64,000 nt of DNA from DASPNH01 sp035626675. GTDB lineage: Bacteria; Desulfobacterota; Binatia; UBA1149; CAITLU01. Location of the stretch: the NCBI GenBank assembly GCA_035626675.1, contig DASPNH010000207.1:1-64000 (forward strand), in the 5' to 3' direction. Below are positions 55,975 through 64,000 of this stretch, one piece after another. Within the stretch, counting starts at the first letter, position 1. The number at the start of each line of letters is the position of its first letter. The position numbers were made by a program, and so were the translations under genes. A model generated the notes under the pieces. That model was given only the letters and a program-made list of their open reading frames with translations, ran no database searches and was not told the DNA's origin.

Positions 55975-56179
55975 GGGACGTAGGCACCTTTGGCTTCAGT
56001 GAAGTGAACGCCCTGCGTAGCACGGGGCCTTTACCATTGAACCATCGCCGCGCGCGGCGAGGGAGCGAGGTTCTGGCTGGGTAAGGGACGAGGCCGACGA
56101 GCGGATGGGTTGACGGCGCCCCGGCCGCCGTCTAGCTTCCGGCACGCGCTCTTACCCATTGCGGAAGAGACGCCGTGCG

Positions 56180-57064
56180 ATGCCTGATCCGTCTCAGCCC
56201 TCCTTTACTCGGCTCAGCCTGCGCGGCGCGGGCGGCATCAAGCTGGTCGCCGACGCCTACGGCGATCCCTCCCATCGACCCGTCATTCTTCTGCACGGCG
56301 GCGGCCAGACCCGCCATGCATGGCGAAGCACGGCTGCGGTGCTGGCAAGCGCCGGCTTTTACGCCATCACGATGGACCACCGCGGCCACGGCGAGAGCGA
56401 CTGGGACGAGGCCGGCGACTACGAGCTGACCACGTTTGCCGGCGACATTCGCCAGGTCGCTTCCACTCTGTCCTCACCGCCGGCGCTGGTCGGCGCCTCG
56501 CTCGGCGGCATGGCGGCGATGGTGTGCGAGCGCGACCATCCGCTTGCCAGCGCGGTCGTGCTCGTCGACATCACGCCTTCGATGGATCCCGAAGGCGTCC
56601 AGCGCATCCTCGGTTTCATGAGGGCATTCCCCGACGGCTTCACTTCCATCGACGAGGCGGCCGACTGCATCGCCAGCTACCTGCCGCATCGCCCGCGGCC
56701 TGCCGATACCAGCGGGCTCGCCAAGAACCTGCGCCTGGGGCCTGACGGGCGCTGGCGGTGGCACTGGGACCCGCGCTTCCTCAACGACAAGCCGCGCTCG
56801 GCGCACAACGAGTTTCCTGCGCGCATGAACGCAGCCGCGCGTGCGCTTGCCGTCCCGACGCTTCTGGTGCGGGGGCGCATGAGCGAGATCGTCAGCGAGG
56901 AGAACGTTCGCGAGTTCCTCGAACTGTGCCCGCATGCCGAGTACGTCGATGTCGAGGACGCCGCACACATGGTCGCCGGCGATCGCAACGACGTCTTCTG
57001 CAGCGTCGTCACCGAGTTCCTGACGCGCACCGTGACCGTGCGGAACGCTGCCGGCGGCGCCTGA
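56180..57064 (+). CDS. Alpha/beta hydrolase
   Basis: A 294-residue alpha/beta hydrolase fold enzyme. The oxyanion segment is LHGGGQTRHAW, the nucleophile elbow GASLGG with Ser near residue 106, the acid region near LLVRGRMSEIVSEE and the histidine in EDAAHMVAGDRND. The cap domain lies between ~130 and 210. ATG 56180 fits the start of the fold; an upstream TTG (56159) would add seven basic residues. The PPOX gene follows after one base, so they share an operon. Substrate unknown. Confidence 0.86.
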   Translation: MPDPSQPSFTRLSLRGAGGIKLVADAYGDPSHRPVILLHGGGQTRHAWRSTAAVLASAGFYAITMDHRGHGESDWDEAGDYELTTFAGDIRQVASTLSSPPALVGASLGGMAAMVCERDHPLASAVVLVDITPSMDPEGVQRILGFMRAFPDGFTSIDEAADCIASYLPHRPRPADTSGLAKNLRLGPDGRWRWHWDPRFLNDKPRSAHNEFPARMNAAARALAVPTLLVRGRMSEIVSEENVREFLELCPHAEYVDVEDAAHMVAGDRNDVFCSVVTEFLTRTVTVRNAAGGA

Positions 57065-57065
57065 C

Positions 57066-57512
57066 GTGTCCGACCACACGCAGGCCGCTTCGTGGCTGCA
57101 GCGCTGCATCGAGCAGCGCGTCGCACGCTTCGGCACGGCCGATGCGTCGGCACGTCCACATCAGGTTCCGATCTGCTTCGTGCTTCTCGGCGAGCGTCTC
57201 TACTCGGTCATCGACGACAAGCCCAAGCCTACGCGCACGCGTCTGCGGCGACTTCGCAACATCCGTGAGAACCCGGCCGTCAGCGTGCTCGTCGACCATT
57301 ACGAGGACGACTGGTCGGGTCTGTGGTTCGTGACGATGACGGGCACCGCCGCGCTCGTTTCCGATCGCGAAGAGTTCGAGCGCGCGCTGCAAGCGCTGCG
57401 CGCGAAGTATCCGCAGTACGCCGCAATGGCGCTGTCGTGGGAAACGCATCCGATGATCGTCGTGCACATCGCGAACGTGCACGGGTGGAGCGCGATGCCG
57501 TCTTCTCCTTAG
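57066..57512 (+). CDS. PPOX-class F420-dependent oxidoreductase (TIGR03668-like)
   Basis: A 148-residue split-barrel protein starting at GTG 57066. VPICFVLLGERLYSVIDDKPKPTRTRLRRLRNIRENPAVSVLVDHYEDDW (seen as VPICFVLLGERLYSVIDDKP and RLRNIRENPAVSVLVDHYED) closely follows a group tied to F420 metabolism. WFVTMTGTAAL is the next strand. It starts immediately after the alpha/beta hydrolase stop. The natural substrate is unknown. Confidence 0.84.
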   Translation: MSDHTQAASWLQRCIEQRVARFGTADASARPHQVPICFVLLGERLYSVIDDKPKPTRTRLRRLRNIRENPAVSVLVDHYEDDWSGLWFVTMTGTAALVSDREEFERALQALRAKYPQYAAMALSWETHPMIVVHIANVHGWSAMPSSP

Positions 57513-58080
57513 GATGTGGTAAGCCGAAAAACTTCTGCGGTGCCCGCCAAAGGTGTGGACAGCCGCAGAAAAAAGCGGCAAAACGAGACACCCGCTCGCG
57601 GCAGTACGTTCGGACTGCGCGCGCGACGGAGTTGCCCCTTCCTTTCGGCCTTCACTCGTCGATGAAGAAGCCTTGCGCGGATTTGCCCGCGTCGTTTCGT
57701 TCGCCATCTCGGTGACCGTCGGCGCGAGTTTCGTGCAAGGCCTGGTTTCGGATCGGCCCTGGGGCGGTCCACATCTCGGACCGGCACACGCCGGTCCGGC
57801 GACATGGCCGGCGAGTTGCCGGTCAAAGGGCTGGCGGAGCCCACCTCTCCGTCAGGGGCGGCTCGGGCGGGTCGCATTGCGGCTTGCCCGGGCCCCCTCC
57901 TCACCAGACTCGTGACGGACGAATGCGTCCGTCATCGATCGCATATCGGCTCCCTGCCCATGGATGTGTCGGCGGCGGCGCCGCCGCGTCGGTTCCGCAT
58001 CGATCGGCGAAATCCTGCCCTGCCCGTAACCTTTTGGCTGCCTGCGGCGTGACAGTGGTAAAACCTGAAAGGGGTACGCC
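57513..58080. other. Gene-free 568-bp spacer with inverted repeats
   Basis: No gene was recognised. TGACGGACG (57913-57921) and CGTCCGTCA (57926-57934) form a perfect 9-bp inverted repeat around AATG. Other short palindromes (GACCGGCACACGCCGGTC near 57779) are also present. The ribosome binding site AAAGGGG lies just before the next gene. No U-rich terminator tail is visible. Confidence 0.5.
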
Positions 58081-59406
58081 ATGAACGACGCCTCCTCCTC
58101 CCGATCCAGTAACGTCTTCGATGTCATCGTCCTCGGTGCCGGTCTGTCCGGCCTGACCGCTGCGGCGTACGCCGCCCGCGAAGGCGCCAGCGTCCTTTGC
58201 CTGGAACGCACCGAATCGGTCGGCGGGCGCGCTTCGACGCATGAGTCGTCCGGCTTCCGCTTCAACATCGGACCGCATGCGCTTTACGCGGATCGCGAGG
58301 CCGACTCGGTTCTGCGCGAGCTGGGCGTCTCCTACAGCGGCCGTCGCCCTCCAACCTCCGGCGGCCTGGCCTACGACGGCGGCCGCCTGCATACGCTGCC
58401 TGCGGGCTTGGTTTCGCTTCTGACCACGAGCCTGCTGCCTCTTTCTGGCAAGCTCGAGCTGGCCCGGCTCCTCGGTGCCATCGGCAAGGTGGATGCGGCA
58501 TCGCTGCGCGGCCGCAGCGTGCGCGAGTGGACTCGCTCGGCGCTAGGCAACCAAGGTGTGCGAGCGCTTCTGGAAGCGCTCGTGCGATTGACCTCCTACG
58601 CCAACCATCCCGAGCGTGCCGATGCCGGTCTGCATCTGGCGCAGCTGCAGGCCGGTCTGGCCACCGGTGTCTATTACGTCGACGGCGGCTGGCGCACGCT
58701 TTGCGAGGGCCTGGGCCGGGCCGCAGGCGAGTCTGGTGCACGCATCCAGTGCAGCGCCCGTGTCCGTTCGGTTGCGCAGGCGCCAGGCGGTGGCTGGGAA
58801 GTGCGAACGGACGAGTCGGTCTACACTGGCGCGGCCGTCGTCCTGGCGCTGCCTCCGGTGGCCGCCGCCTCGATCGTGGAGGGCCCGTCGATGGCGGGCC
58901 TGCGAGCGACTCTCCAGCGGCTGCAGCCGGTCAAGGCCGCTTGTCTGGATCTTGGCCTTTCGACGCTGCCGAACCCGCGCGCGCTCTTTGCCCTGGGCAT
59001 CGATCGCCCGCTCTACTTTTCGGTGCATTCGGCCTCGGCGCGCCTGGCACCGCAGGGAGGCGCGACCATCCACGTTGCCAGATATCTCGGGGCGACCGAG
59101 GAAGATCCCAAAGCCGTCGAGCGCGAGCTCGAGACGCTTTGCGACAGCATGCAGCCGGGCTGGCGAAAACTCGTCGTCGAGCGGCGTTTTCTGCCAGCCA
59201 TGATGGTCACCGGCGCGCTGTGCGAGGTGGGGTCCTCGCGCCCGGCGGTGGATACCGAAGCCGCGCGCGGACTGTATCTTGCCGGCGACTGGGCCGGCGG
59301 CGAAGGCATGCTCGCCGACGCGGCGATGGCCAGTGGCCGGCGAGCCGGCAGGCTGGCGGGCAGGGCCTGCGCCCTGGCACAGGATCGGGCGGCGCGCGCG
59401 GCCTGA
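58081..59406 (+). CDS. FAD-dependent oxidoreductase of the phytoene-desaturase/amine-oxidase type
   Basis: A 441-residue flavoenzyme. The Rossmann motif VIVLGAGLSGLTAAAYAAREG (as VLGAGLSGLTAAAYAA) is near residue 16, followed by ERTESVGGRAST, the FAD-binding GGRA motif. GFRFNIGPHAL is the typical third block, and the C-terminal GLYLAGDWAGGEGMLADAAMASGRRA closes the FAD site. AAAGGGG precedes ATG 58081. The substrate might be a polyene, sterol or amine; no carotenoid genes are nearby. The ECF sigma factor gene follows after 15 bases. Confidence 0.86.
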   Translation: MNDASSSRSSNVFDVIVLGAGLSGLTAAAYAAREGASVLCLERTESVGGRASTHESSGFRFNIGPHALYADREADSVLRELGVSYSGRRPPTSGGLAYDGGRLHTLPAGLVSLLTTSLLPLSGKLELARLLGAIGKVDAASLRGRSVREWTRSALGNQGVRALLEALVRLTSYANHPERADAGLHLAQLQAGLATGVYYVDGGWRTLCEGLGRAAGESGARIQCSARVRSVAQAPGGGWEVRTDESVYTGAAVVLALPPVAAASIVEGPSMAGLRATLQRLQPVKAACLDLGLSTLPNPRALFALGIDRPLYFSVHSASARLAPQGGATIHVARYLGATEEDPKAVERELETLCDSMQPGWRKLVVERRFLPAMMVTGALCEVGSSRPAVDTEAARGLYLAGDWAGGEGMLADAAMASGRRAGRLAGRACALAQDRAARAA

Positions 59407-59421
59407 CGGGAGCATCCATCG

Positions 59422-60456
59422 GTGTCTGCGAGCTCGCACCATGCCCTTGCACCAGCCCCGCCCGCACGCGCGGACGTGGCCGACGGCGATGGACGCGCTA
59501 CGGCACCCGTCGCTGCAATGGCAGGCTCTTACGGGACGTTGTTCCATGAACACCGCAGCTTTCTGTGGAGCCTGCTGTACCGTCTGACCGGCTGCGCGGC
59601 CGATGCCGATGACCTGGTCCAGGACACCTTCGTACGAGCGATGGAGAAGCCTCCGGCGGACCTGGCGACCTCGCTTCGGCCGTGGCTGGTGCGCGTCGGT
59701 CTGAACCTGGGCCGCGACTTGCTGCGCCGCCGCCGGCGCTCCCCCTACACAGGCCCGTGGCTGCCCTCGCCCATCGCGACCGGCGAGGAAGGCGAGGTCG
59801 TTCCGACCTTCGAAGTGGTGGCAGCAGGCGTGAGCACCGAAGGCCGCTACGATCTCCTCGAAAGCGTTTCCATGGCATTCCTGACCGCGCTCGAAGTGCT
59901 GACGCCGCAGCAGCGAGCCGTCCTGCTGCTGCGTGACGTCTTCGATTACTCGGTGCGCGAGACGGCGGCGGCGCTCGGAAGCCGCGAGGGCGCGGTCAAG
60001 GCTGCCCATCTGCGGGCGCGGCGCGCGATGGCCGCCTATGATCGAGCTCGACGGGTTCCCAGCGGCGAGCTTCGTGAGCAGGCGCGTCGCACGTTGCGGA
60101 AGCTGATGGAGGGCCTGGCCGCCGGCGACGTCGATGCCATCGAAAGTCTTCTGACGGACGACGCCAGGGCCTTCAGCGACGGGGGCGGGGAGTTCTACGC
60201 GGCGCTCAATCCCATTGTGGGCGCCCGCAACGTGGCCAGGCTGTACCTTGGTTTGTTCAGCAAATTCCACAGTGCATCCGACTACTCGGTGCAAATGTAT
60301 AATGGGATGCCTTCGATCCTGGTCAGGGTCCACGTACCGCCCTACGAGCGGCTGGCGCGCCGCTTCCTCATCCAGCTCGAGCCCTCCACCGACGGGCGCA
60401 TCCGCCGGCTCTATTCCGTGCTGGCGTCGCGCAAGCTGACGGCCGTCCAGTTCTGA
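59422..60456 (+). CDS. ECF41-type RNA polymerase sigma factor with SnoaL-like domain
   Basis: A 344-residue ECF sigma factor. Region 2 is LFHEHRSFLWSLLYRLTGCAADADDLVQDTF, seen in two blocks (LLYRLTGCAADADDLVQDTF), and region 4 is LTPQQRAVLLLRDVFDYSV followed by AAALGSREGAVKAAHLRAR. The linker has WLPSPI, the ECF41 signature WLPEPI with one change. The C-terminal NTF2-like domain carries DGGGEFYAALNP, matching the DGGGK and NPDKV marks of ECF41, and NGMPSILV. In this group the C-terminal domain controls activity without an anti-sigma factor. Start GTG 59422 chosen; ATG 59518 is also possible. Confidence 0.86.
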   Translation: MSASSHHALAPAPPARADVADGDGRATAPVAAMAGSYGTLFHEHRSFLWSLLYRLTGCAADADDLVQDTFVRAMEKPPADLATSLRPWLVRVGLNLGRDLLRRRRRSPYTGPWLPSPIATGEEGEVVPTFEVVAAGVSTEGRYDLLESVSMAFLTALEVLTPQQRAVLLLRDVFDYSVRETAAALGSREGAVKAAHLRARRAMAAYDRARRVPSGELREQARRTLRKLMEGLAAGDVDAIESLLTDDARAFSDGGGEFYAALNPIVGARNVARLYLGLFSKFHSASDYSVQMYNGMPSILVRVHVPPYERLARRFLIQLEPSTDGRIRRLYSVLASRKLTAVQF

Positions 60457-60471
60457 TCGGGAAAAGGGGAC

Positions 60472-60496
60472 GTCACCTTGGACTGGCCAAGGTGAC
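60472..60496. terminator. Hairpin between convergent sigma-factor and TetR genes
   Basis: GTCACCTTGG (60472-60481) and CCAAGGTGAC (60487-60496) form a perfect 10-bp stem with a five-base loop. Read on the minus strand, CCCCTTTTCCC follows, weakly T-rich. It resembles the hairpin at 31592-31637. Confidence 0.5.
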
Positions 60497-60508
60497 CGAC
60501 TGCCTGTT

Positions 60509-61123
60509 CTAGGAGAGCGGGCCGGCGCGGCGCGTGGTGACCGCGTCCAGCACCAGTCGCAGCGCGTAGTCGAGCGCCTCGTCGCGGCTCAGGCCGTCGT
60601 CACCGAGGCCCCAGTCGCGCAGGGCGCCGAGCAGGGATCGAAGGATGAACTGGCAAAGGGCATCGGCCGGGATGTCGCCGCGGACCTCGCCGCGAGCCTG
60701 CCCGACTTCGACCAGAGGACGCAGCAGTGCATGCGGCGCCACCACGCGCAGGCGCTCGGCGCTGGTGCCGATCTCGACGATGGCCCGCCCGGTGACGTCC
60801 CGGTCCCAGGCCTTGCCGCGCGCCAGCTTGTTGACCAGCTCCTCGAGGGCCTCGCAGAACGAGGTCTTGCCGAGCAGGTCTGGCACCATCTCCCGCATGA
60901 GCCGCAGGCGCTTGGCCCCGTATTCGAGGAGCAGGTCCTCCTTGCGCTCGAAGTGCAGGTAGAACGTGCCCTTGGAGATGCCGGCCGAGGCCACGATGGC
61001 GTCGACCGTGGTGTGCTCGAAGCCCTGCTCCAGGAACAGCTTGTTGGCCGCCTCGCGAATGCGCGCGCGCGTCAGCTCGCCCCTGGGGCGTTTGCCCGCA
61101 TCGTTCTGTCGCTTTGGCTGCAC
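60509..61123 (-). CDS. TetR-family transcriptional regulator
   Basis: A 204-residue repressor. The helix-turn-helix lies at ~15-60: RARIREAANKLFLEQGFEHTTVDAIVASAGISKGTFYLHF, recognised by TTVDAIVASAGISKGTFYLHF shape (TVDAIVASAGISKGTFYLHF). The remaining ~140 residues form a ligand-binding helical domain without recognised ligand motif. No ATG fits; GTG 61123 is chosen because AGGT lies just upstream and it gives a normal length. Convergent with the sigma factor gene. Its target may be its own promoter or the AT-rich palindrome elsewhere in the window. Confidence 0.86.
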   Translation of the reverse strand: MQPKRQNDAGKRPRGELTRARIREAANKLFLEQGFEHTTVDAIVASAGISKGTFYLHFERKEDLLLEYGAKRLRLMREMVPDLLGKTSFCEALEELVNKLARGKAWDRDVTGRAIVEIGTSAERLRVVAPHALLRPLVEVGQARGEVRGDIPADALCQFILRSLLGALRDWGLGDDGLSRDEALDYALRLVLDAVTTRRAGPLS

Positions 61124-61135
61124 CGCGGACCTGAT

Positions 61136-61581
61136 CGTCGCGCTACATGCAGAGTTGTCAGCGCTGAATCCAACGGAAGACGCGCACTTCGTGCAGTCCA
61201 CGATCTTTTCGGTCGTCGATGAGCGACGCATCCGCGCGTGGGGACCGGCACGGTGCATATCGGCTGGGCCGGCCTCCGGTGTTTCCCGCCGGCCCGTAAT
61301 TGCAGACGATGCTGTTCGGGTCAGCCCCGGGCAAGCCGAGATGCCGCAGGCGATCTCGAGCGAACCCTCCCGGACCGGCTGGATGTAGTGGCCGCGCGAC
61401 CCCTGGCACGTGCTGCTCTCGTCGTCGTAGTTGGACGCCTCGGCGGCCCCGGTACCGACGGCGGCTTCGGGCGTGGCAGCGCTGGCGGTGGCAAAGATGC
61501 CGCAGCCGCCTCGGGCCCTCCGATCAGGACCGATGCGAGGAGCAGCATCGACAGGAAGGAGGATTCGGTCACTGACCGCAT
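61136..61581 (-). pseudogene. Possible decayed secreted cysteine-containing protein
   Basis: A signal-peptide-like start (MRSVTESSFLSMLLLASVLI) begins at ATG 61581. The next section with strongly GC-ending codons lies in another frame (AATPEAAVGTGAAEASNYDD, then ESSTCQGSRGHYIQPVREG, IACGISACPG), and a third frame reads ADPNSIVCNYGPAGNTGG. Such switching suggests an exported protein broken by at least two indels. The stretch 61124-61635 otherwise holds no gene. This is a reading of codon bias, not a family match. Confidence 0.35.
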
Positions 61582-61635
61582 ACGCCCTCGCAGTGGCCGT
61601 TGTGCTTGCCGTGCTCGTGCGGAATATGCCGCACC

Positions 61636-62206
61636 ATGGCCGCCTACGCCGACGAGCTAAGCCTGGGTCAGGCACGCCGTCTGTATTTCGACGCCAATGG
61701 TTTCGGCGAAGGTGGATACGAAGCCGACTGGGTGCGGCTGCAGGCCGGACCGCTCCCGATCTGGTTCCCGAACACCGCCAGCCGCGTGCGCTCGGTTCGC
61801 CTGCACGATCTGCATCACGTCGTCACCGGCTACGATACGACCTGGACGGGCGAGTCCGAGATCGGAGCCTGGGAGCTCGGATCGGGATGTGCGGATCACT
61901 GGGCGGCGTGGCTGTTGAACTTCAACGCCATGGCGATCGGTCTGGCGATCGCTCCGCGGGCCACCTACGCCGCATTCCGCCGCGGACGGCGCACCTGCAA
62001 TCTGTACGGCGGCGAGTTCGACGACGCCATGCTGGCAGAGCGGGTAGGAGAGATTCGCAGGCGCCTGCGACTCGACACCTCGCCTGCGGCTTCGGCCAGA
62101 CCTGGTGCCATTCGCTGCGACCTCGGCGCTGAGCGTCGCCGTGCTTGCCACGACGGTCGTCGTGACGGTGGCGCCGCTGTGGCTGCTCGCAACCTGGCTG
62201 CTGTAA
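61636..62206 (+). pseudogene. Coq4-like protein with C-terminal membrane helix, frame broken once
   Basis: From ATG 61636 the frame encodes ~150 residues of a Coq4-like domain: LHDLHHVVTGYDTTWTGESE carries the HDxxH-x11-E metal motif, followed by IGAWELGSGCADHWAAWLLN. After YGGEFDDAMLAERVGEIRRRLRLD the frame becomes a poor one. The +1 frame instead continues RLRLRPDLVPFAATSALSVA and VLATTVVVTVAPLWLLATWLL, a membrane helix, ending in TAA 62204-62206. A single-base change between 62048 and 62090 would join them. Coq4 proteins act in ubiquinone synthesis; bacterial relatives are varied. Confidence 0.65.
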
Positions 62207-62231
62207 CGATGCCCGCAAAGGAGACGGTTCG

Positions 62232-62471
62232 ATGAGAAGGTACGCAGCCTCGATGATCCTGGTTGCCGGTCTTGCGATGGCCGGCTGCAACAACGGCGCC
62301 GCCGAGCTGCTCGCCACGGCCCAGCTCGAGGAGAAGCAGGACAACCTGGACCACGCGCGCCAGCTCTACCAGCAGATCGTTCGCGACCATGCCACCAGTG
62401 CGCAGGCCGACACGGCGCGCCAGCGTCTGGCCGCGCTTCAGGAAGGCGAGGTCGAAGGCGAGGCGCAGTAG
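62232..62471 (+). CDS. Small lipoprotein with TPR-like helix pair
   Basis: A 79-residue lipoprotein. The lipobox LAMAGC places the acylated Cys at residue ~19. The rest is one helical hairpin of TPR or YbgF/BamD type (AAELLATAQLEEKQDNLDHA, QLYQQIVRDHATSAQADTAR) plus an acidic tail. AAAGGAG is well placed before ATG 62232. It may be a partial or minimal TPR adaptor at the envelope. Confidence 0.8.
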   Translation: MRRYAASMILVAGLAMAGCNNGAAELLATAQLEEKQDNLDHARQLYQQIVRDHATSAQADTARQRLAALQEGEVEGEAQ

Positions 62472-62477
62472 CGCGCG

Positions 62478-63830
62478 CTACAACAGATCGCTCGCCAGGT
62501 TTGCGAGCTCGGAGCGCTCGCCCTTCTCGAGCGTCACGTGCGCGAACAGCTCATGACCTTTGAGCCTGTCGGTCAGGTAGGCCAGGCCGTTGGAGCGCGC
62601 ATCGAGATAGGGCGTGTCGATCTGGCGCACATCTCCGGTCAGGACGATCTTGGTGTTGCGTCCCGCGCGCGTCACCACCGTCTTGACCTCGTGCGGAGTC
62701 AGGTTCTGCGCCTCGTCCACGATCAGGATGACGTCGGAGAGACTGCGCCCGCGGATGTAGGTCAGGGGCGTGATCTCGATCTTGTTCAGCCGCAGCATCT
62801 CGTCGATGCGCTTGGCGGCCGCGTCTTTCTCACTGAACTGCCCCTTGATGAACTTCAAGTTGTCCCACAGAGGCTCCATGTACGGGCCGAGCTTGGAGGC
62901 GATGTCGCCCGGCAGGAAGCCGATGTCCTTGTTGCCGAGCGGCACCGCCGGACGCGTCACCAGGATCTGGCGGAAGCTCGAGCGCTGCTCGAGCGCACAC
63001 GCCAGGGCCAGCAGAGTCTTGCCGGTGCCGGCCGCGCCGTGGAGCGTCACCAGCTTGATCTCCGGCTTGAGCAGCGCGTGCACCGCGAAGGCCTGTTCGG
63101 CGTTGCGCGCCGTGACCCCATAGACCGTCTGCTTCTCGATGCGCTCGACCGTGCGCTCGGCAGCGTTGAAGTAGCCGAGCGCCGACTTCTTGCCATTGCG
63201 GATGATGAAGAAGTGATTCTTGACGATCTCGGCGCTCGTCAGCGACTGCGCCGGAATGCGGCCCTCTTCGTGGATGGTGCCGACCAGCTCGCTGGCCACG
63301 TGCTCGACCAGGGACTTGCCCGAGTAGAGCAGCGACAGGTCGTTGACCTTGCCGGCTTCGTAGTCTTCGGCGCGCAGGTTCAGGGCCTTGGCCTTCAGGC
63401 GCAGCGCGATGTCCTTGGTGACGAGGATGACGGCCTTTTCCGGCTCGGCGCGCTGCAGCGACAAGGCCGCGCTGAGGATTTTGTTGTCGGCCTTGCTGCC
63501 GTCGAAGAACTCTTCGGCCCTGGGCGCATCGCATTCGGGCCGGCCGCTCAGGATCACGCGGAAGCGGCCGCGCTCGGGCCCGTTCAGCGGTACCCAGTCC
63601 TGCAGGAGATGTTCCTTGGAAATGCCGTCGATGAAACGGATGAACTCGCGGGCGCTGAAGTTCTTGCTGTCGTTTCCCTTCTTGAACCCGTCCAGCTCCT
63701 CGAGGACGGTGATGGGAATGGCTACGTCGTGCTCGGCGAACTTCTGGATGGCGTCGTGGTCGTAGATGATGACCGAGGTGTCGAGAACGTAGATCTTGCC
63801 GCTGCCTCTCCCCGCCGCGTCCGATTCCAC
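62478..63830 (-). CDS. phoH: PIN-domain and PhoH ATPase fusion (YlaK-like)
   Basis: A 450-residue protein. The N-terminal PIN RNase domain has VLDTSVIIYD with the first acidic residue, EELDGFKKG, and ILVTKDIALRLKA. The C-terminal PhoH ATPase has Walker A LHGAAGTGKTLLALA near residue 270, TRPAVPLGNKDIGFLPGD and Walker B ILIVDEAQNLTPHEVK. GTG 63830 is chosen because GGGAGGT is placed seven bases upstream; an upstream GTG (63920) lacks one. PhoH2-type proteins unwind and cut RNA. The coding strand opposes the small lipoprotein gene, whose stop is seven bases away. Confidence 0.92.
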   Translation of the reverse strand: MESDAAGRGSGKIYVLDTSVIIYDHDAIQKFAEHDVAIPITVLEELDGFKKGNDSKNFSAREFIRFIDGISKEHLLQDWVPLNGPERGRFRVILSGRPECDAPRAEEFFDGSKADNKILSAALSLQRAEPEKAVILVTKDIALRLKAKALNLRAEDYEAGKVNDLSLLYSGKSLVEHVASELVGTIHEEGRIPAQSLTSAEIVKNHFFIIRNGKKSALGYFNAAERTVERIEKQTVYGVTARNAEQAFAVHALLKPEIKLVTLHGAAGTGKTLLALACALEQRSSFRQILVTRPAVPLGNKDIGFLPGDIASKLGPYMEPLWDNLKFIKGQFSEKDAAAKRIDEMLRLNKIEITPLTYIRGRSLSDVILIVDEAQNLTPHEVKTVVTRAGRNTKIVLTGDVRQIDTPYLDARSNGLAYLTDRLKGHELFAHVTLEKGERSELANLASDLL

Positions 63831-64000
63831 TCCGCTGACCTCCCGAGCGCCGGCGCCGGGTCGCGAGACATTCGCGGACCATCCGCCGGCCACGCGTGCG
63901 GCCGCTCTGGCGCGCCGCACCGTGAAAACAGGATAGCGAACGTGTCAGGGTCGTACGAGGAACGGCATGTGCCGAACTCGCCGGCCGGCTACGGCCCCTG

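Overview
The window is high-GC DNA (about two-thirds G+C by eye) from what looks like an uncultivated Gram-negative bacterium of the former deltaproteobacterial group, such as Myxococcota or a Binatia-type lineage. The placement is an inference. It rests on secreted proteins carrying Myxococcus-type disulfide repeats (CGNG...E.CDDG), dockerin-like calcium repeats closed by cysteines, several deazaflavin/F420-type enzymes, a lipase-maturation-factor homologue and an apolipoprotein N-acyltransferase. No rRNA, tRNA, CRISPR array, prophage or insertion sequence was recognised.

Layout. 1-6.2 kb: end of galactokinase, an M24-fold protein lacking its metal-binding aspartates, a cupin, a secreted cysteine-rich protein, a gene-free segment with a long inverted repeat, and a thiamine-diphosphate enzyme. 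6.3-9.0 kb: the best-supported regulatory unit, with a sigma70-like promoter, a cobalamin riboswitch, a possible RBS-masking hairpin, a secreted propeller-like protein and a second surface protein, proposed here as a vitamin B12 capture locus. 9.1-19.4 kb: DEAD-box helicase overlapping a zinc-type ABC binding protein, a frameshifted di-haem oxidoreductase, a 30-cysteine secreted protein, a peroxiredoxin, a TMTC-like membrane protein, then the ATPase and permease of the metal transporter.

19.5-34.4 kb: SDR, dockerin-like secreted protein, a tandem Mrp/ApbC pair, an LLM-oxidoreductase/enoyl-CoA hydratase operon, dienelactone hydrolase, secreted metalloprotease, Rieske protein, lipase maturation factor, nitroreductase, AmpG-like transporter, a metal-binding lipoprotein and an epoxide-hydrolase-like enzyme. 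34.6-49.5 kb: agmatine-to-putrescine operon (aguA-aguB), glycosyltransferase, orphan HicB, F420-type nitroreductase, Lnt, epimerase-SRPBCC fusion, a di-iron protein behind an AT-rich palindrome, ATP-dependent DNA ligase, BON protein, enoyl-CoA hydratase and universal stress protein.

49.5-64 kb: a frameshifted ceramidase divergent from an EEP phosphodiesterase (possible sphingolipid breakdown pair), a large HEAT-DUF349 protein, hydrolase plus PPOX, an FAD amine-oxidase/desaturase with an ECF41-type sigma factor, a TetR regulator, two damaged genes, a small lipoprotein and a PIN-PhoH ATPase. At least three genes need single-base frame corrections, so either the assembly carries indels or these genes are decaying. 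The one region that may be a little-described system is the riboswitch-controlled surface protein pair.
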